A stretch of 64,000 nt of DNA from Muraenolepis orangiensis. Lineage: Eukaryota > Chordata > Actinopteri > Gadiformes > Muraenolepididae. The stretch is from the NCBI GenBank assembly GCA_027704905.1, contig CM051022.1, positions 7,107,988 to 7,171,987 of the forward strand, in the 5' to 3' direction. Each line of letters starts with the position of its first letter. The stretch's first letter is position 1. The notes under the pieces were generated by a model. That model searched no databases. It saw only the letters and a program-made list of their open reading frames with translations, and was not told the DNA's origin. Shown here one piece after another: positions 1 through 11,660 of the stretch. A program made the position numbers and the translations under genes.

Positions 1-301
1 ATATATATATAAGGTAAACATAAAACAGTTTCAATTACAGCCGCAATAAGGGCTGGGCGATGTGGACAAAGTCAAATATCAATATCTTTGACCAAAAACC
101 TCGATATTGACATTGAGACAATATTGTAGGGGGGACTATTGGTGCTTTCACAAAATATTTCCACAATGAGTTTACTTTTCTTTAATGCAGCTTTTAAAAC
201 CAGGGAAAAAACGATTTTACGCTATCCAAAAATCGGAGTCAATCAAATATCGAGGCTCATATGACGATAGCGATGCACTACAGATACATTGTCTTCTGAG
301 G

Positions 302-779
302 CAGGGGTTCCCAACCCGCACGGACCGGCAGATACATGAAAAAAATCTTGCGGACCGGTTGTCAATTTTCACGGACCGGTTGTCAAAGTGTGTGTCAACA
401 CACACCCCTAACAAAACGGCAGGGCTCGATTTCAGTATAAACGCGCATGTACGCGGAGCACCGTGAAAAAAAAAACGTCCGGTTTGCGGATGCGAACCGG
501 CTCCCGTCGTTCACTTAAAAGTTTGCGACCGACACGTCACTAGCGCGTAGTCTCTTTAGTAGCGCGTGCAACTGAAAGTCTCTCGTTATGCCGCCGTTTT
601 TAATCTATATATATAGATAATACTATATATATAATCTCTATATATAGATTATACCGCCTGCCGTTCACCTATACTCAAATTATTTGAGTCAAATATGATG
701 ATAAACACTGTTTCGCGGCCCGGCAGTAACACCTCCACGGCCCGGTACCGGTCCGCGGCCCGGCGGTTGGGAACCCCTG
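302..779. mobile_element. Non-autonomous hAT-type DNA transposon (Charlie-like ends)
   Basis: The two ends are inverted copies of CAGGGGTTCCCAAC followed by repeated CGGACCGG/CCGCGGCCCGG blocks. The flanking 8-mers are TTCTGAGG on the left and GTCTGAGG on the right, a 7/8 match to an 8-bp target-site duplication as hAT elements make. The 478-bp interior has no transposase; it includes an AT palindrome near 605-655. GGACCGG-rich ends of this kind are known from Charlie-like hAT families. The family name is an inference. Confidence 0.75.
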
Positions 780-854
780 GTCTGAGGTATTCACCACCAG
801 GGCTGTACGCGGTTACAGTCATTCACCATTGGTCATTTGTTTATTTTTAGGCTG

Positions 855-967
855 TGTGTGTGTGTGTGTGGTGTGTGTGTGTGTGTGTGTGGTGTGTGTG
901 TGTGTGTGTGTGTGTGTGTGGTGGTGGGTGTGTGTGTGTGGTGTGTGTGTGGTGTGGTGTGTGTGTG
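855..967. repeat. (GT)n microsatellite with GTG interruptions
   Basis: The stretch is mostly alternating GT with scattered GGTG interruptions. Open frames across it are Thr-His or Val-Cys translations of the repeat and are not genes. Confidence 0.95.
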
Positions 968-1202
968 TATGAGCTGAAGAAGTGAATGAGTGAGAGTTAT
1001 ACCCCGTGTGCTTTAATGAATGTGCGACCATGTGCCAGCCACACATTGCTCTATTTTCACTATCGCTCCTCTCTCTCTCTCTCTCTCCCTCCCCCTTCTC
1101 TTCGGTTGGTAACCACATCCAGCGCTTACTGTTTTTCACCTCCATTCACAAAAGTCTCCTGGCGGAATGCACCGGGATACGAACGGCACACACGCGGTGA
1201 CG

Positions 1203-1672
1203 GAACCTTTCAATGTCTACCGCGCCCACGTTCTGTCATCTGTAACGTTACATTCCGTCATTCAGTTAAGAGGCAACTCACTCACTCACTCACTCACCCC
1301 ACTCACTCACTCACTCACTCACTCACTCACTCACCACTCACTCACTCACCCACTCACTCACTCACTCACTCACTCACCCACTCACCCACTCACTCACTCA
1401 CTCACTCACTCTCTCACTCACTCACTCTCTCACTCACTCACTCACTCACTCACTCACCCACTCACCCACTCACTCACTCACCCACTCACTCACCCACTCA
1501 CCCACTCACTCACTCACTCACTCACTCACTCACTCACTCACTCACCCACTCACTCACTCACCCACTCACCCACTCACTCACCCACTCACCACTCACTCAC
1601 TCACTCACCTTTCGATGTCTGCCGTGCCCACGTTCCGTCGTCTGTAACGTTACATTCCGTCAGTTAAGAGGC
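1203..1672. repeat. (ACTC)n tetranucleotide array between two direct copies of a 65-70 bp sequence
   Basis: About 335 bp of ACTC repeats with CACCC and CTCTC interruptions occupies roughly 1274-1609. It is flanked on both sides by near-identical direct copies that run from 'cctttc.atgtct' through 'tgtaacgttacattccgtca' to 'gttaagaggc' (about 1206-1274 and 1608-1672). The array therefore sits inside a short duplicated sequence. The long open frames here are period-4 artefacts. Confidence 0.9.
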
Positions 1673-1757
1673 TTCACTTTGGAGCTATGGAGTGACTGGA
1701 CATGCACCGTTTTTAAAGGACGTGCCGGCTTTCCTGTTCACTATTATGTCAAGACTC

Positions 1758-1998
1758 CCGGCAGTATAGCTCAGGAGGTAGAGCGGTCACCTCACAACCG
1801 GAAGGTTGCTGGTTCGATCCCCCGGCTCCTCCTAGCAAAAACTGTCGAGGTGTCCTTGAGGAAGACACCCTAACCCTAACTGCTCCCCTCTGTATAAATA
1901 GCTGCCCACTGCTCCTAATACTAGGATGGGTTAAATGCAGAGAACACATTTCACTGTATGTTTACATGTGACCAATAAAGAGGATTCAATCCTCACGA
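1758..1998 (+). mobile_element. tRNA-derived SINE
   Basis: The head is tRNA-like, with a box A-like TAGCTCAGGAGGTAGAGCGG and a box B GGTTCGATCCC. It is followed by a body carrying 'gtccttgaggaagacacc', a 'gggttaaatgcagagaacac' block and an 'accaataaagaggattcaatcc' tail. A second copy lies on the minus strand at 34.6-34.86 kb. It is a retroposon rather than a functional tRNA gene: the body continues well past the tRNA part and the acceptor stem is not intact. Confidence 0.8.
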
Positions 1999-1999
1999 T

Positions 2000-2655
2000 T
2001 TGTTTGTTGATAGGCGACCACAGGTCTTTCATTGGTTGGGGTTCGGTTAAGGCAGTTTTGTATAAAATAAAAGGCCTCCCCCCCTACATGCACCCACATA
2101 AACACGCTTCTCAGACACATCCTTTGCTTGCAGACTCCTATATCATTTATCTAAACATTGTCTCCCCCTTCCCTGTCATAACTCCGGGCCTCCCCTAGGG
2201 TTCCCCAGTTTAGGAAGCACTGGATTAGGGTAAAGGCATCTCGCTCAAGGATGCCGACAGATAGGCTGAAGGAATTGGGGTTTTGAACCCAGAAGGTTTC
2301 AGATTCACGAACCAATCACGCTCCTCCTGGACTATCGTGCCCTCCTCATGCGATGCTGCGGAGAGACCGAGCGTATGGCTACGTTATTGACAACATTATT
2401 GTTAGAATTGATATTGGTCATCGGTTAAAAGACATCTGTGGATAAATGCACATTTCTCATCAAAAGTTATTATTACTTGCTTTAAACTTTTTGGGAGGGG
2501 TATTCATAATTCATATTCATAATTCATATTGGATTGAGTGCAAAAGCAACGTCTGCATCTGATGATGTGCGGATATGGAACGTAATGATATGTGTTTTAT
2601 CTGCATTCATCTCCTGCCGCCGAGCTCTCAGGACCTCCCCCTGGACCTCCCCCTG
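2000..2655. other. No gene recognised
   Basis: Unique-looking AT-rich sequence. I see no exon with plausible splice sites, no recognisable repeat and no RNA gene. Confidence 0.5.
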
Positions 2656-2770
<115 letters not shown>

Positions 2771-2924
2771 CAGACAGATCAGATCAGATGATCTGAAACA
2801 CGCTCCATAAACACATTGTCACAATACCTCGAGACATCTGTGCAGCTATATCGAGCTGTCGTCTCACCAAAGAGCATTAGCATGAAGGAGATAGATAGCG
2901 TTCACATGTATGACCCATTCCCTG

Positions 2925-3130
2925 CACAGAACAATGACAGATGAGACAAAACAGATCTGATTGGCTGTTATCATATCTATAAACCGTTCCTTAAAAAGGT
3001 CGGCAGTATAAATCAGACAGATGAGACAAGGTCTCTGATTGGCTCTTATCATATCTATGAAATGTTTCTTATAAATGTCCTCAGTGCAGAACAATGGCCG
3101 ATGAGACAAGCAAACTCATTGGCTGTTATC
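2925..3130. repeat. 80-bp tandem repeat, about 2.5 copies
   Basis: The anchor 'atgagacaa' recurs at 2941, 3021 and 3101, exactly 80 bp apart, each time followed by 'attggctnttatcatatctat'-like sequence (the third copy breaks off there). The units have diverged by substitution. No coding potential is seen. Confidence 0.8.
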
Positions 3131-3443
3131 TAAGCAGACACGGTGCGTGAGCATTCTGCCACTTTGCATTGCTTCCGCCTGAGGACCTGCGGACCAGAAC
3201 CAGAGCCCTGTCTGGGTCTCATGCCACCACTTTGAGACCCCCACTACACGGGCTCCCAGACTCTCGTGTGGCAGTGTGACACTTCAATACCATTCCACTA
3301 GGGCTCTCCTCCTGCCTCCTTATTGGAGGGTTTAAGGGGAGAGTGGAAACAGTCTCACAATGGAAGAGCCCATTTAGGGTTCCTGAATCACAATAGAGGC
3401 ATACAGCAAGAATAGGATTTGTTACGCAATTGACTTGTGGGCC

Positions 3444-3796
3444 ACTATTACAGTACTATCACTCCTATCACAGTACTATCACTACTAATCACAGTACTAT
3501 CACTACTGTCACAGTAGTATCACTACTATCACAGTACTATCACTACTATCACAGTACTATCACTACTAATCACAGCAGAGGAGAAAGCCACAGCTCTCTT
3601 TTTGTTCAAATCGTGTCAGCTGGCTTTGTCCACGTGGACAATTTATTTTGCCCATGGAGCGATACTATATTATACTATATTATACTATATTATACTATAT
3701 TATACTATATTATACTATATGATACTATATGATACTATATTATACTATATTATACTATATTATACTATATTATACTATATTATACTATATTATACG
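3444..3796. repeat. 20-bp 'cacagtactatcactactat' repeat and 10-bp 'atactatatt' repeat
   Basis: Two neighbouring arrays. About seven units of a 20-bp CACAGTACTATCACTACTAT-type sequence run to about 3578. From 3660 to 3796 there is an almost perfect decamer ATACTATATT array with two GATACTATAT variants. Confidence 0.93.
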
Positions 3797-4139
3797 AGTG
3801 TGTCAAACACCTTGGGCGATTTGGTTTGCCTGGAACACGCTAAGGAATAGATTCAGTGGGTATTGCTTTGATTCCTTCTTCTTCTTCTTCTACAAAAACA
3901 ATGAGGCATTTGGTCTTGACAAGGGAGATCGGTGACCACGATCGGTGGTCACTCAAGACACACGCGGAGACGCGTTCTAATGCCAGGTCTGAACCGACAT
4001 GCTTAGAGGTGTCCACTTGTGATCGCATCACCTAAGATGCATGTAAATGCCAAGTGTGAACAGACGTGCTTAGAGCTGGCCCTGGGGATAGTTTCATGCC
4101 CCTAAGTGAGGGGGGGGGGGGTGCATGACATGCAGCCTA

Positions 4140-5280
4140 GTGCTACTGAGTAATAATAATAATAATAATAATAAATAATATTTATAAGCGCACTTTTAAT
4201 TTGCGTGGGCAAAACTCAAAGTGCTACAGAGTAAAAACGGTTTAAATAAAACAACAATAAAAGCAGCAACGTTTACGCCGGCATGGCAACCAGTGGGGTT
4301 TTTAAAAAATCTAGTGAAAGGCTATTCTAAAAATATGTATTTTTAGGCCTTTTTTTAAAACATCCACAGTCTGTGGTGTCCTCAGCTGGTTTGGGAGGGC
4401 ATTCCACAGTCTCGGAGCAGCGGAGCAGAAGGCTCGGTCTCCCATGGTTTTCAGTTTGGTCCTGGGGGGAAGGAGGAGGTTTGCCTTTTCAGAGCGTAGG
4501 CTCCTCCTGGAGGTTTGTGGGGTGAGCAGTTCTTTGATGTATGAGGGAGCATTTCCATGAATGCACTGATAGGTGAAGAGGGTGATTTTGTAGTCAATCC
4601 TGAGTGAGACCGGGAGCCAGTGCAATAATTTGAGTACGGGCGTGATGTGTTCATACTTCCGCACTCTCATCAGGATCCTAGCAGCGCTGTTCTGGATGTA
4701 CTGCAGCTTCTGGATGTTCTTGCTAGGAATCCCAATGAGAAGTGCATTACAGTAGTCTAGCCTGGAGGAGACAAAGGCGTGGACAAGCTTTTCAGCATCT
4801 GACAGACTGAGTGTAGGGCGGAGTTTAGCGATATTTCTGAGGTGGTAGAAGGAGGTCTTACATGTTTGTTTGATGTGGGCCTCAAAGGTCAGGTGAGGAT
4901 CCATTTTAACACCCATATTGGGGACAGTTGATTGAAATGTTCTGACCGGAGAAGGTGATGCTGGTGATGGAGGATGAAAGGACCTGATGTGGAGTGCCAA
5001 CTAGAATGGCTTCAGTCTTTGAGCTGTTTAATTGAAGGAAGTTGTGCTTCATCCTCACCTTTATCTCCTCCAGGCATGTGGTTATGTTGGATGATGGCAG
5101 AAGTGAGGAGGGGGTTGGGTTTGTTCTGATGTAGAGCTGTGTGTCATCAGCATAGCAATGGAAAGATATTCCATGCCGGCTGATGACACCATGTATATGG
5201 TGAAAAGGGTGAGTAGTTGTATTGTAAGCATAGGTTACACAGAGAATGCATGTTGCTCTGCTGATGAGCTTCAAACATCC
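4140..5280 (-). mobile_element. L2-like LINE, 5'-truncated, with reverse-transcriptase C-terminal part
   Basis: On the minus strand two overlapping frames encode the back half of a non-LTR reverse transcriptase. The upstream frame (about 5274-4906) carries the catalytic FHCYADDTQLYI motif. The downstream frame (about 5000-4311) carries SSRLDYCNALL, IQNSAARIL and LHWLPV motifs typical of L2/CR1 ORF2 C-termini. The frames are joined by a frameshift between about 4906 and 5000, so the copy is dead. The 3' end runs into 'agtgctac...gcgcttataaat' and a (TTA)n tail near 4150-4175, the usual L2 end. Nothing 5' of the YADD region is present. Confidence 0.88.
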
Positions 5281-5302
5281 AGCCTAACATCTGTCTATAT
5301 AT

Positions 5303-5426
5303 AGCTATCAATGTATCTGTCTGTCTGTCTCTGTATGCCTTCTGGCCTGGCTGTCTTTTTGGCTGTCCATCTCTCTCTGCGTGTCTGCCTGTCTGTTTGT
5401 CTGTATATGTCTCTCTATGTGTCTGC

Positions 5427-5465
<39 letters not shown>

Positions 5466-5467
5466 TC

Positions 5468-5525
<58 letters not shown>

Positions 5526-5575
5526 ACTGTATGTCTATCTATCTGACTGCCTGTCGGTCTGTCTATCTGTGTAAT
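5303..5575. repeat. (CTGT)n/(CTAT)n compound microsatellite
   Basis: CTGT-rich flanks surround a pure (CTAT)n core (about 5446-5525). The open frames (Leu-Ser-Ile and similar) are translations of the repeat. Confidence 0.95.
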
Positions 5576-5579
5576 AAAA

Positions 5580-6137
5580 TGTCTAATTAAATGTATGTTT
5601 CCCAGAGTGACAGTGTCATTCCTACTTTGAATACTGTGCTACACCACAAGCATATGAGGGAATATCATTGACAGTAACTGCAGTGTTCCTGTTGTGTTTC
5701 TATGGTGCCAGTATTTCCTTTGGGAACTACAGCCAGAGGACTACACCCTAACGCAATGTGCTTCTCTTTTGAAATAGTCTTTCCCCCCCACGGTCAGTCT
5801 TGATATTGACTTGAATAAGATTGCACCTGTAACCTCACATTTCTTTCATGAAAAGAATAAACATTGGCGTATAAGGGACTGTGGTATTGAAAGACACACT
5901 AAAGCCATGGCAGCTTATCCAGTGTTTGTATACGACTTAGCAACTAGGCTAGACCTGCTCCTCTATAGCACAGAGTTTCTCAAACAGCGGATGCTTTGAA
6001 GGACAGGGAAAATGTTACAATTATAGTCATTTTCTAATTGTAATGTAACAATTGCAAAATATTTCCACCTTAATAAAAAGTTTTGAATCGGAATACCACC
6101 TTCGTACAATTCTAACAAAACTGCATTTGTGCAACCC
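5580..6137. other. No gene recognised
   Basis: I see no exon, repeat family or RNA gene I can support in this stretch. Confidence 0.45.
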
Positions 6138-6145
6138 ATGTCACC

Positions 6146-7526
6146 CAGTGGCGGGCCGTGCATTTCACACCTAGGCCTTCAGTGATGTCCTACACAGTCT
6201 TACCTGAGTTATTCCACCTCTTAATACCATCATTATGACGCCATATGGCTCTAGAAACTATACATTTAGACAGAAACGCAGTACAACTGGGCGTTGCATC
6301 ACCTTAGCATAGTCAAGTACAACAGAGTTATATTAATATTTCCGAAGCATTTATAATCAATAAATCCGCATTTACAATGAAGAGTGTTAAACTACCAGAT
6401 TTAAGATTGCTTGGATACTGTCAAAACTTTAAAATAAAAGGCGCTTTGAAGGGATTAGTGTACAAAATTGTATTAAGTCCACCAAAAGTATGTGAGCTTA
6501 GTTTGTTCACTAAACAGCGCATTGTCGCACCCAAAGCAGTTTAATTTAAGAAACGTGACGATAAAGACATAAACTATTCACTGAAAATAAAAGAAAACAA
6601 ACAAATAATTTGCATTTGTTCATGAGGATATATTTGCAACAGTGGTGAAAGTGTATTCCTAGCCTTGAACGTCCACTTTGATAAAGGTTCAACCAAAACA
6701 ATTCAACAAGTCTCCTTGAGTACTTTTACTGCACAGCTGAGCCAGTGCGCCACACATATCTCTACATCTCTTGCAGAAGCATCAAATATTATTTTTATAT
6801 ATTCATATATTAAGTCATTTTAATTACATATATATTAATTTGTTAATATTGATTTAATATTAATGAAATAAAATAAAAAAATAAAAATAAAAAAATAAAG
6901 AAAATAAAATGCTTTGTACTCACCAAAACACCTGATTATTTGAACACAAAATCCATCCTCCTTTCTTTCCTCAAGAAGACTTCAATGACTCTGTTGTACA
7001 GTTTATCTGTGCGTTTCAGTTCCAAAAAAACAGCTTGTAGAAATCTACACAAATTAGCTTGTTCAAGTTCAGTTTGCTAGCTCTGCATAGCTCTGCCTCT
7101 CACATAGCGCGTATCCAATCAAAAGACGAGCACGTGCTGACGTTATCGTACGCCTGCTAGCTGGCGCCGGTGTCGCCAACTTGAAATCTGATTGGTTAAC
7201 GCCACAGTTTTGTTTCCATTCACTTTAAGCTCCAGGCGCCCGCACTGTTGATTGTGAAGGCCCTATGGCAGATTACTTGGACCCTGGCAACACATTATGG
7301 CTGAGATATGATTGGATAAAAGCTCTAACATAAAGGCCAGCCCTCCAAATCTCGATCTGAGGCTGGAAGCAGCGCAACCAAGAGGAAAGCTATGAAATGA
7401 AGATAATAGACTATGGGGAATCATTTAATACATATTTGTGGAAAGAATATATCAAAATGATATTTATATTCTGATGATGTTTAGGCCAGCAGAGAAGGCC
7501 TTGCTGGCCCTGACGGCCCACCACTG
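6146..7526. mobile_element. Non-autonomous hAT element with perfect 8-bp target-site duplication
   Basis: The left end begins CAGTGGCGGGCCGT and the right end is the inverted complement CAGTGGTGGGCCGT. Identical octamers ATGTCACC flank it at 6138-6145 and 7527-7534. An 8-bp duplication with CAGTG-type ends is the hAT signature. The 1381-bp interior is AT-rich and has no transposase frame, so the element would depend on a transposase elsewhere. The perfect duplication suggests a fairly recent insertion. Confidence 0.85.
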
Positions 7527-7654
7527 ATGTCACCAAATAACATAATACAGGTACAACATTTTTACTATTTGAAAACTTGAAGAAAAACTTGAGAACATAT
7601 GAAATATATAAAAACAAATGAAAATATATACAAAACAGAGGGCACTCAGTAAAG

Positions 7655-7840
7655 CGCATTCCTCCGCCACACCAAGAAGGGCCCTGGGTCGGGATTCATA
7701 TCCGGATCTGCGCCAAAATCGATTAAACTGTTCCTCGGCCCATAAGTAATCGAAACCAAGTTTTCTCCAATTCCGTACAAACCAGTTTGAGTTGACAGAC
7801 AGACAAACCAAGGGGGTGGAAACAGAAATATCGTGCACAG
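7655..7840. mobile_element. RTE-like LINE 3'-tail fragment
   Basis: The sequence runs 'cctccgccacaccaag', then 'ggatctgcgccaaaatcgat', 'gttcctcggcccat', 'aaccaagttttc' and ends 'tgacagacagacaaaccaag'. This order resembles tails I know from RTE-type LINEs and their SINEs. No reverse transcriptase is present. The family assignment is from memory of the pattern. Confidence 0.4.
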
Positions 7841-7847
7841 TAAAAAC

Positions 7848-8985
7848 AGAGCTACTACGTCATGGTAGCTGGGACGTAAGCCTCGTGTTGGGGTCGTGAG
7901 AGCACTACTACGTCATGGTAGCTGGGACGTAAGCCTCGTGTTGGGGCAGTGAGAGCACTACTACGTCATGGTAGCTGGGACGTAAGCCTCGTGTTGGGGT
8001 CGTGAGAGCACTACTACGTCATGGTAGCTGGGACGTAAGCCTCGTGTTGGGGCAGTGAGAGCACTACTACGTCATGGTAGCTGGGACGTAAGCCTCGTGT
8101 TGGGGCAGTGAGAGCACTACTACGTCATGGTAGCTGGGACGTAAGCCTCGTGTTGGGGCAGTGAGAGCACTACTACGTCATGGTAGCTGGGACGTAAGCC
8201 TCGTGTTGGGGTAGTGAGAGCACTACTACGTCATGGTAGCTGGGACGTAAGCCTCGTGTTGGGGTAGTGAGAGCACTACTACGTCATGGTAGCTGGGACG
8301 TAAGCCTCGTGTTGGGGCAGTGAGAGCACTACTACGTCATGGTAGCTGGGACGTAAGCCTCGTGTTGGGGCAGTGAGAGCACTACTACGTCATGGTAGCT
8401 GGGACGTAAGCCTCGTGTTGGGGTAGTGAGAGCACTACTACGTCATGGTAGCTGGGACGTAAGCCTCGTGTTGGGGTAGTGAGAGCACTACTACGTCATG
8501 GTAGCTGGGACGTAAGCCTCGTGTTGGGGTAGTGAGAGCACTACTACGTCATGGTAGCTGGGACGTAAGCCTCGTGTTGGGGCAGTGAGAGCACTACTAC
8601 GTCATGGTAGCTGGGACGTAAGCCTCGTGTTGGGGCAGTGAGAGCACTACTACGTCATGGTAGCTGGGACGTAAGCCTCGTGTTGGGGTAGTGAGAGCAC
8701 TACTACGTCATGGTAGCTGGGACGTAAGCCTCGTGTTGGGGTAGTGAGAGCACTACTACGTCATGGTAGCTGGGACGTAAGCCTCGTGTTGGGGTAGTGA
8801 GAGCACTACTACGTCATGGTAGCTGGGACGTAAGCCTCGTGTTGGGGTAGTGAGAGCACTACTACGTCATGGTAGCTGGGACGTAAGCCTCGTGTTGGGG
8901 TAGTGAGAGCACTACTACGTCATGGTAGCTGGGACGTAAGCCTCGTGTTGGGGTAGTGAGAGCACTACTACGTCATGGTAGCTGG
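7848..8985. repeat. 53-bp minisatellite, 21 units plus a final core
   Basis: The core 'ctacgtcatggtagctgg' starts its ACGTCA at 7857, 7910, 7963 and so on to 8970. The spacing is exactly 53 bp, so (8970-7857)/53 = 21. Units are nearly identical; the main variation is a three-base position before 'tgag' (tcg, cag or tag). In order the types are tcg, cag, tcg, cag, cag, cag, tag, tag, cag, cag, tag x3, cag, cag, tag x6. Each unit carries TACGTCA (CRE-like on the reverse strand) and a second GGGACGTAAG. The period is not a multiple of three and no frame stays open. Confidence 0.97.
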
Positions 8986-9065
8986 TAGACCTGAATGTGG
9001 ACATGGGTGGACGCTGGTTTCCGATTGGGTTGAGCAGGGGGGAGAAGTGAATGTGGTGCTCGCTG

Positions 9066-9076
9066 TGTGTGTGTGC

Positions 9077-9116
<40 letters not shown>

Positions 9117-9327
9117 CATGATGTGCAGACCGAGGGCCGCCTGAAGCCATGTCAGGCTCGCACGTTCGATTCCATGTGTCACATCAGCCACGCATGACGA
9201 CACTTATTTAATTACTCACTTATAATATTCGCTGCGTGTGTGTGTGTGTATGTGTGTGTGTGTAACCAAGATAAAAATAGACACAATGTGTGTGGGTGGT
9301 GGTGTGTGGTGTGTGTGTGTGGTGTGG

Positions 9328-9358
<31 letters not shown>

Positions 9359-9390
9359 GTGTGTGTGTGTGTGTGTGTGTGTGTGTGGCA
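9066..9390. repeat. (GT)n tracts
   Basis: GT-rich tracts lie at 9066-9115 and 9235-9390, the latter with GGTG interruptions. The intervening 120 bp is unremarkable. Confidence 0.95.
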
Positions 9391-9495
9391 AGGGTGAAGG
9401 CTCATGCTTGTGTTGTGAGCAGCAAATAGGAGGAGCAGAGCCCAGATGTACTTCATGTCTAAATCTACACCACACATTGTCTTATTGTGATGGAT

Positions 9496-9943
<448 letters not shown>

Positions 9944-10092
9944 AGAAAATCAAAGCGGTGGGTTCAAATGCATTTGCTGACCTACCAGTGGCTGTAATTT
10001 AATTCTAATGGCTGTCATCGTAGACTACGGTGTATTCCTATTGATTATGTGTACAGATAAATAACAACAGCAACAACCAGGCTGGCCCGAAG

Positions 10093-10113
10093 GGGGGGGG
10101 GGGGGGGGGGGGT
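10093..10113. repeat. Poly(G) tract
   Basis: About 20 consecutive guanines. Confidence 0.95.
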
Positions 10114-10154
10114 ATTTATTCATAAGAATAAATACACACCCACCCAACTGCAGC

Positions 10155-10345
10155 CCTCCACCACAAAAAGCAGACAATAATATATAGCATTTAGTGGACT
10201 GGACGCTTATCCAAAAGGTCTCACGATATATCGCTGTGTGTCGAGTGCATGCATGTCTTCGCATGTAGCGGCCCCAGTGGGAATCTAACCCTCTAGCGCC
10301 CGGCGGTGCTCGTGCAATGCCATGCTCTACTAATGATTCAGCGGT
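10155..10345 (-). mobile_element. V-SINE-like tRNA-derived SINE remnant
   Basis: Read on the minus strand, a tRNA-like part with box B-like GGTTAGATTCCC is followed by 'ggataagcgtccagtcc' and 'actaaatgctatata'. This resembles the conserved GGATAAAAGCGTCTGCTAAATG block of V-SINEs. The copy is degenerate. Confidence 0.5.
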
Positions 10346-10730
10346 GCAGCATGTAAGCATGTTCTTGTGATCTGGGCCAGGGGGGGTGGGGGGGGAGGCT
10401 CATCTAGCTGTGGGCGTTGGACTCCCAATCCGAACGGTTCTTCTGGCTCTGGCTCTGTGGGATGGTTCTGGTTCCTCGATTGCATCCTTGCTGCATCCTC
10501 ATACCTGTTATCTAAAACAGGAACCGCTTCATCGGACGTAGCACGGGCCGCTGTGTCAACCACATGGTAACATGGTTTCTGGGATGGGGGTTGATGGCCC
10601 TGTATTAGTCGCCCAGTGGCTAAAACCCATGGAAGCTAACACAGTCTTATTGAGACATTAACAGGGAGGGGATTAGGGCCTAGGCTGAAAAGACATGTGG
10701 CTCTCTGCCCACACTCTCTCAGGCTAAAAC

Positions 10731-10751
10731 TGTGTGTATTTATGTGAGTGC

Positions 10752-10789
<38 letters not shown>

Positions 10790-10810
10790 GTGCGTGTGTG
10801 CGTGTGTGCG

Positions 10811-10862
<52 letters not shown>

Positions 10863-10864
10863 GG
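10731..10864. repeat. (GT)n tract ending in poly(G)
   Basis: GT and GTGTGC units run directly into about 18 guanines. Confidence 0.95.
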
Positions 10865-11093
10865 TAGCAGCAGAAGCCCAGCCTGGCACAGCCTGGCAGC
10901 TGTATTTGTTATGGAGGAGGCTCCATCGTAGAATCTCCATCAAATTAACAGTAGCCCAATGCTGTTCATCCATCCATTATGAAAAACTCAAGTTAAAGGG
11001 TAACTTCTATATTTCTCAACCTGGACTCTATTTTCCCATCAAAAAAAAAGTGGCTAATATGGAACATTTTTTTAAATAGGTCCAGTATTAAGC

Positions 11094-11127
11094 AAGGGTA
11101 ACCTTGCATGTCTGCAAGGTTACCCTT
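11094..11127. repeat. Perfect 15-bp hairpin
   Basis: The arms AAGGGTAACCTTGCA and TGCAAGGTTACCCTT flank a 4-nt loop (TGTC). No T-run follows and no gene abuts it, so a terminator role is not suggested. Confidence 0.85.
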
Positions 11128-11494
11128 TGGGACAAAAGCACCCCGTCTACTTGATCCAGTCTGGTTGTTTTTGTGTCTAACCAAGTATCGCTCTGAACCT
11201 TTGCCAGAGTTGAGTGGTTGTAGGAAGAGAATGGTGGAAACGTGAGTAGTGAGAGTTGGAGAGAGGAGTGCCGGCTAGAGTTGTTTGTTGTTTGTGTTGG
11301 ACTACGGAAAGCGTACCTTATGTGTGTTATCTAAACCATTATCATAGTCATGGCTGAGTATTTAGCTGTTTTCCAAAAATGTGGACTTCAAAGCGAGCCT
11401 TCTCCTCGAGGGAGACTTGGTTAGACACAATAACAAACATTTTGAGGATGTACTCTCACTTGTAAGATAGCTAGGTTAAGAATTATAGATACAA
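11128..11494. other. No gene recognised
   Basis: Unique-looking sequence between the hairpin and the LINE tail. I see no supported feature. Confidence 0.4.
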
Positions 11495-11660
11495 GATACA
11501 AGATACAAGATGTTTTATTGGCCATTTGCAACAAGTACAATGGAATGCTTACTCCCCATTCCCTCCCGCAATATGAATTTTTAAAACAATACTATAAAAA
11601 AAAATATATATACTATATACAATAAAAATGAACATATAACAAAAATATATATAGTGACGA
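11495..11660 (-). mobile_element. Rex1/CR1-like LINE 3' tail
   Basis: On the minus strand the sequence reads '...gaatggggagtaagcatt...gttgcaaatggccaataaaaca', followed by a short 'ttgtatc' tandem tail. The same tail is attached to recognisable LINE C-terminal coding sequence at 22.7-23.2 kb, which identifies this isolated copy. Confidence 0.65.

Noticed and set aside
1758..1840. tRNA gene
   Set aside because: Boxes A and B are present, but the sequence continues into a SINE body and has a second dispersed copy; the acceptor stem does not close.
986..1873. 295-residue plus-strand frame with Leu-Thr-His-Ser repeats
   Set aside because: Period-4 repeat with no stop in three frames; it ends inside a SINE.
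7848..8985. CRISPR-like regular array
   Set aside because: The 53-bp units are identical throughout with no unique spacers, and the DNA is vertebrate; it is a minisatellite.
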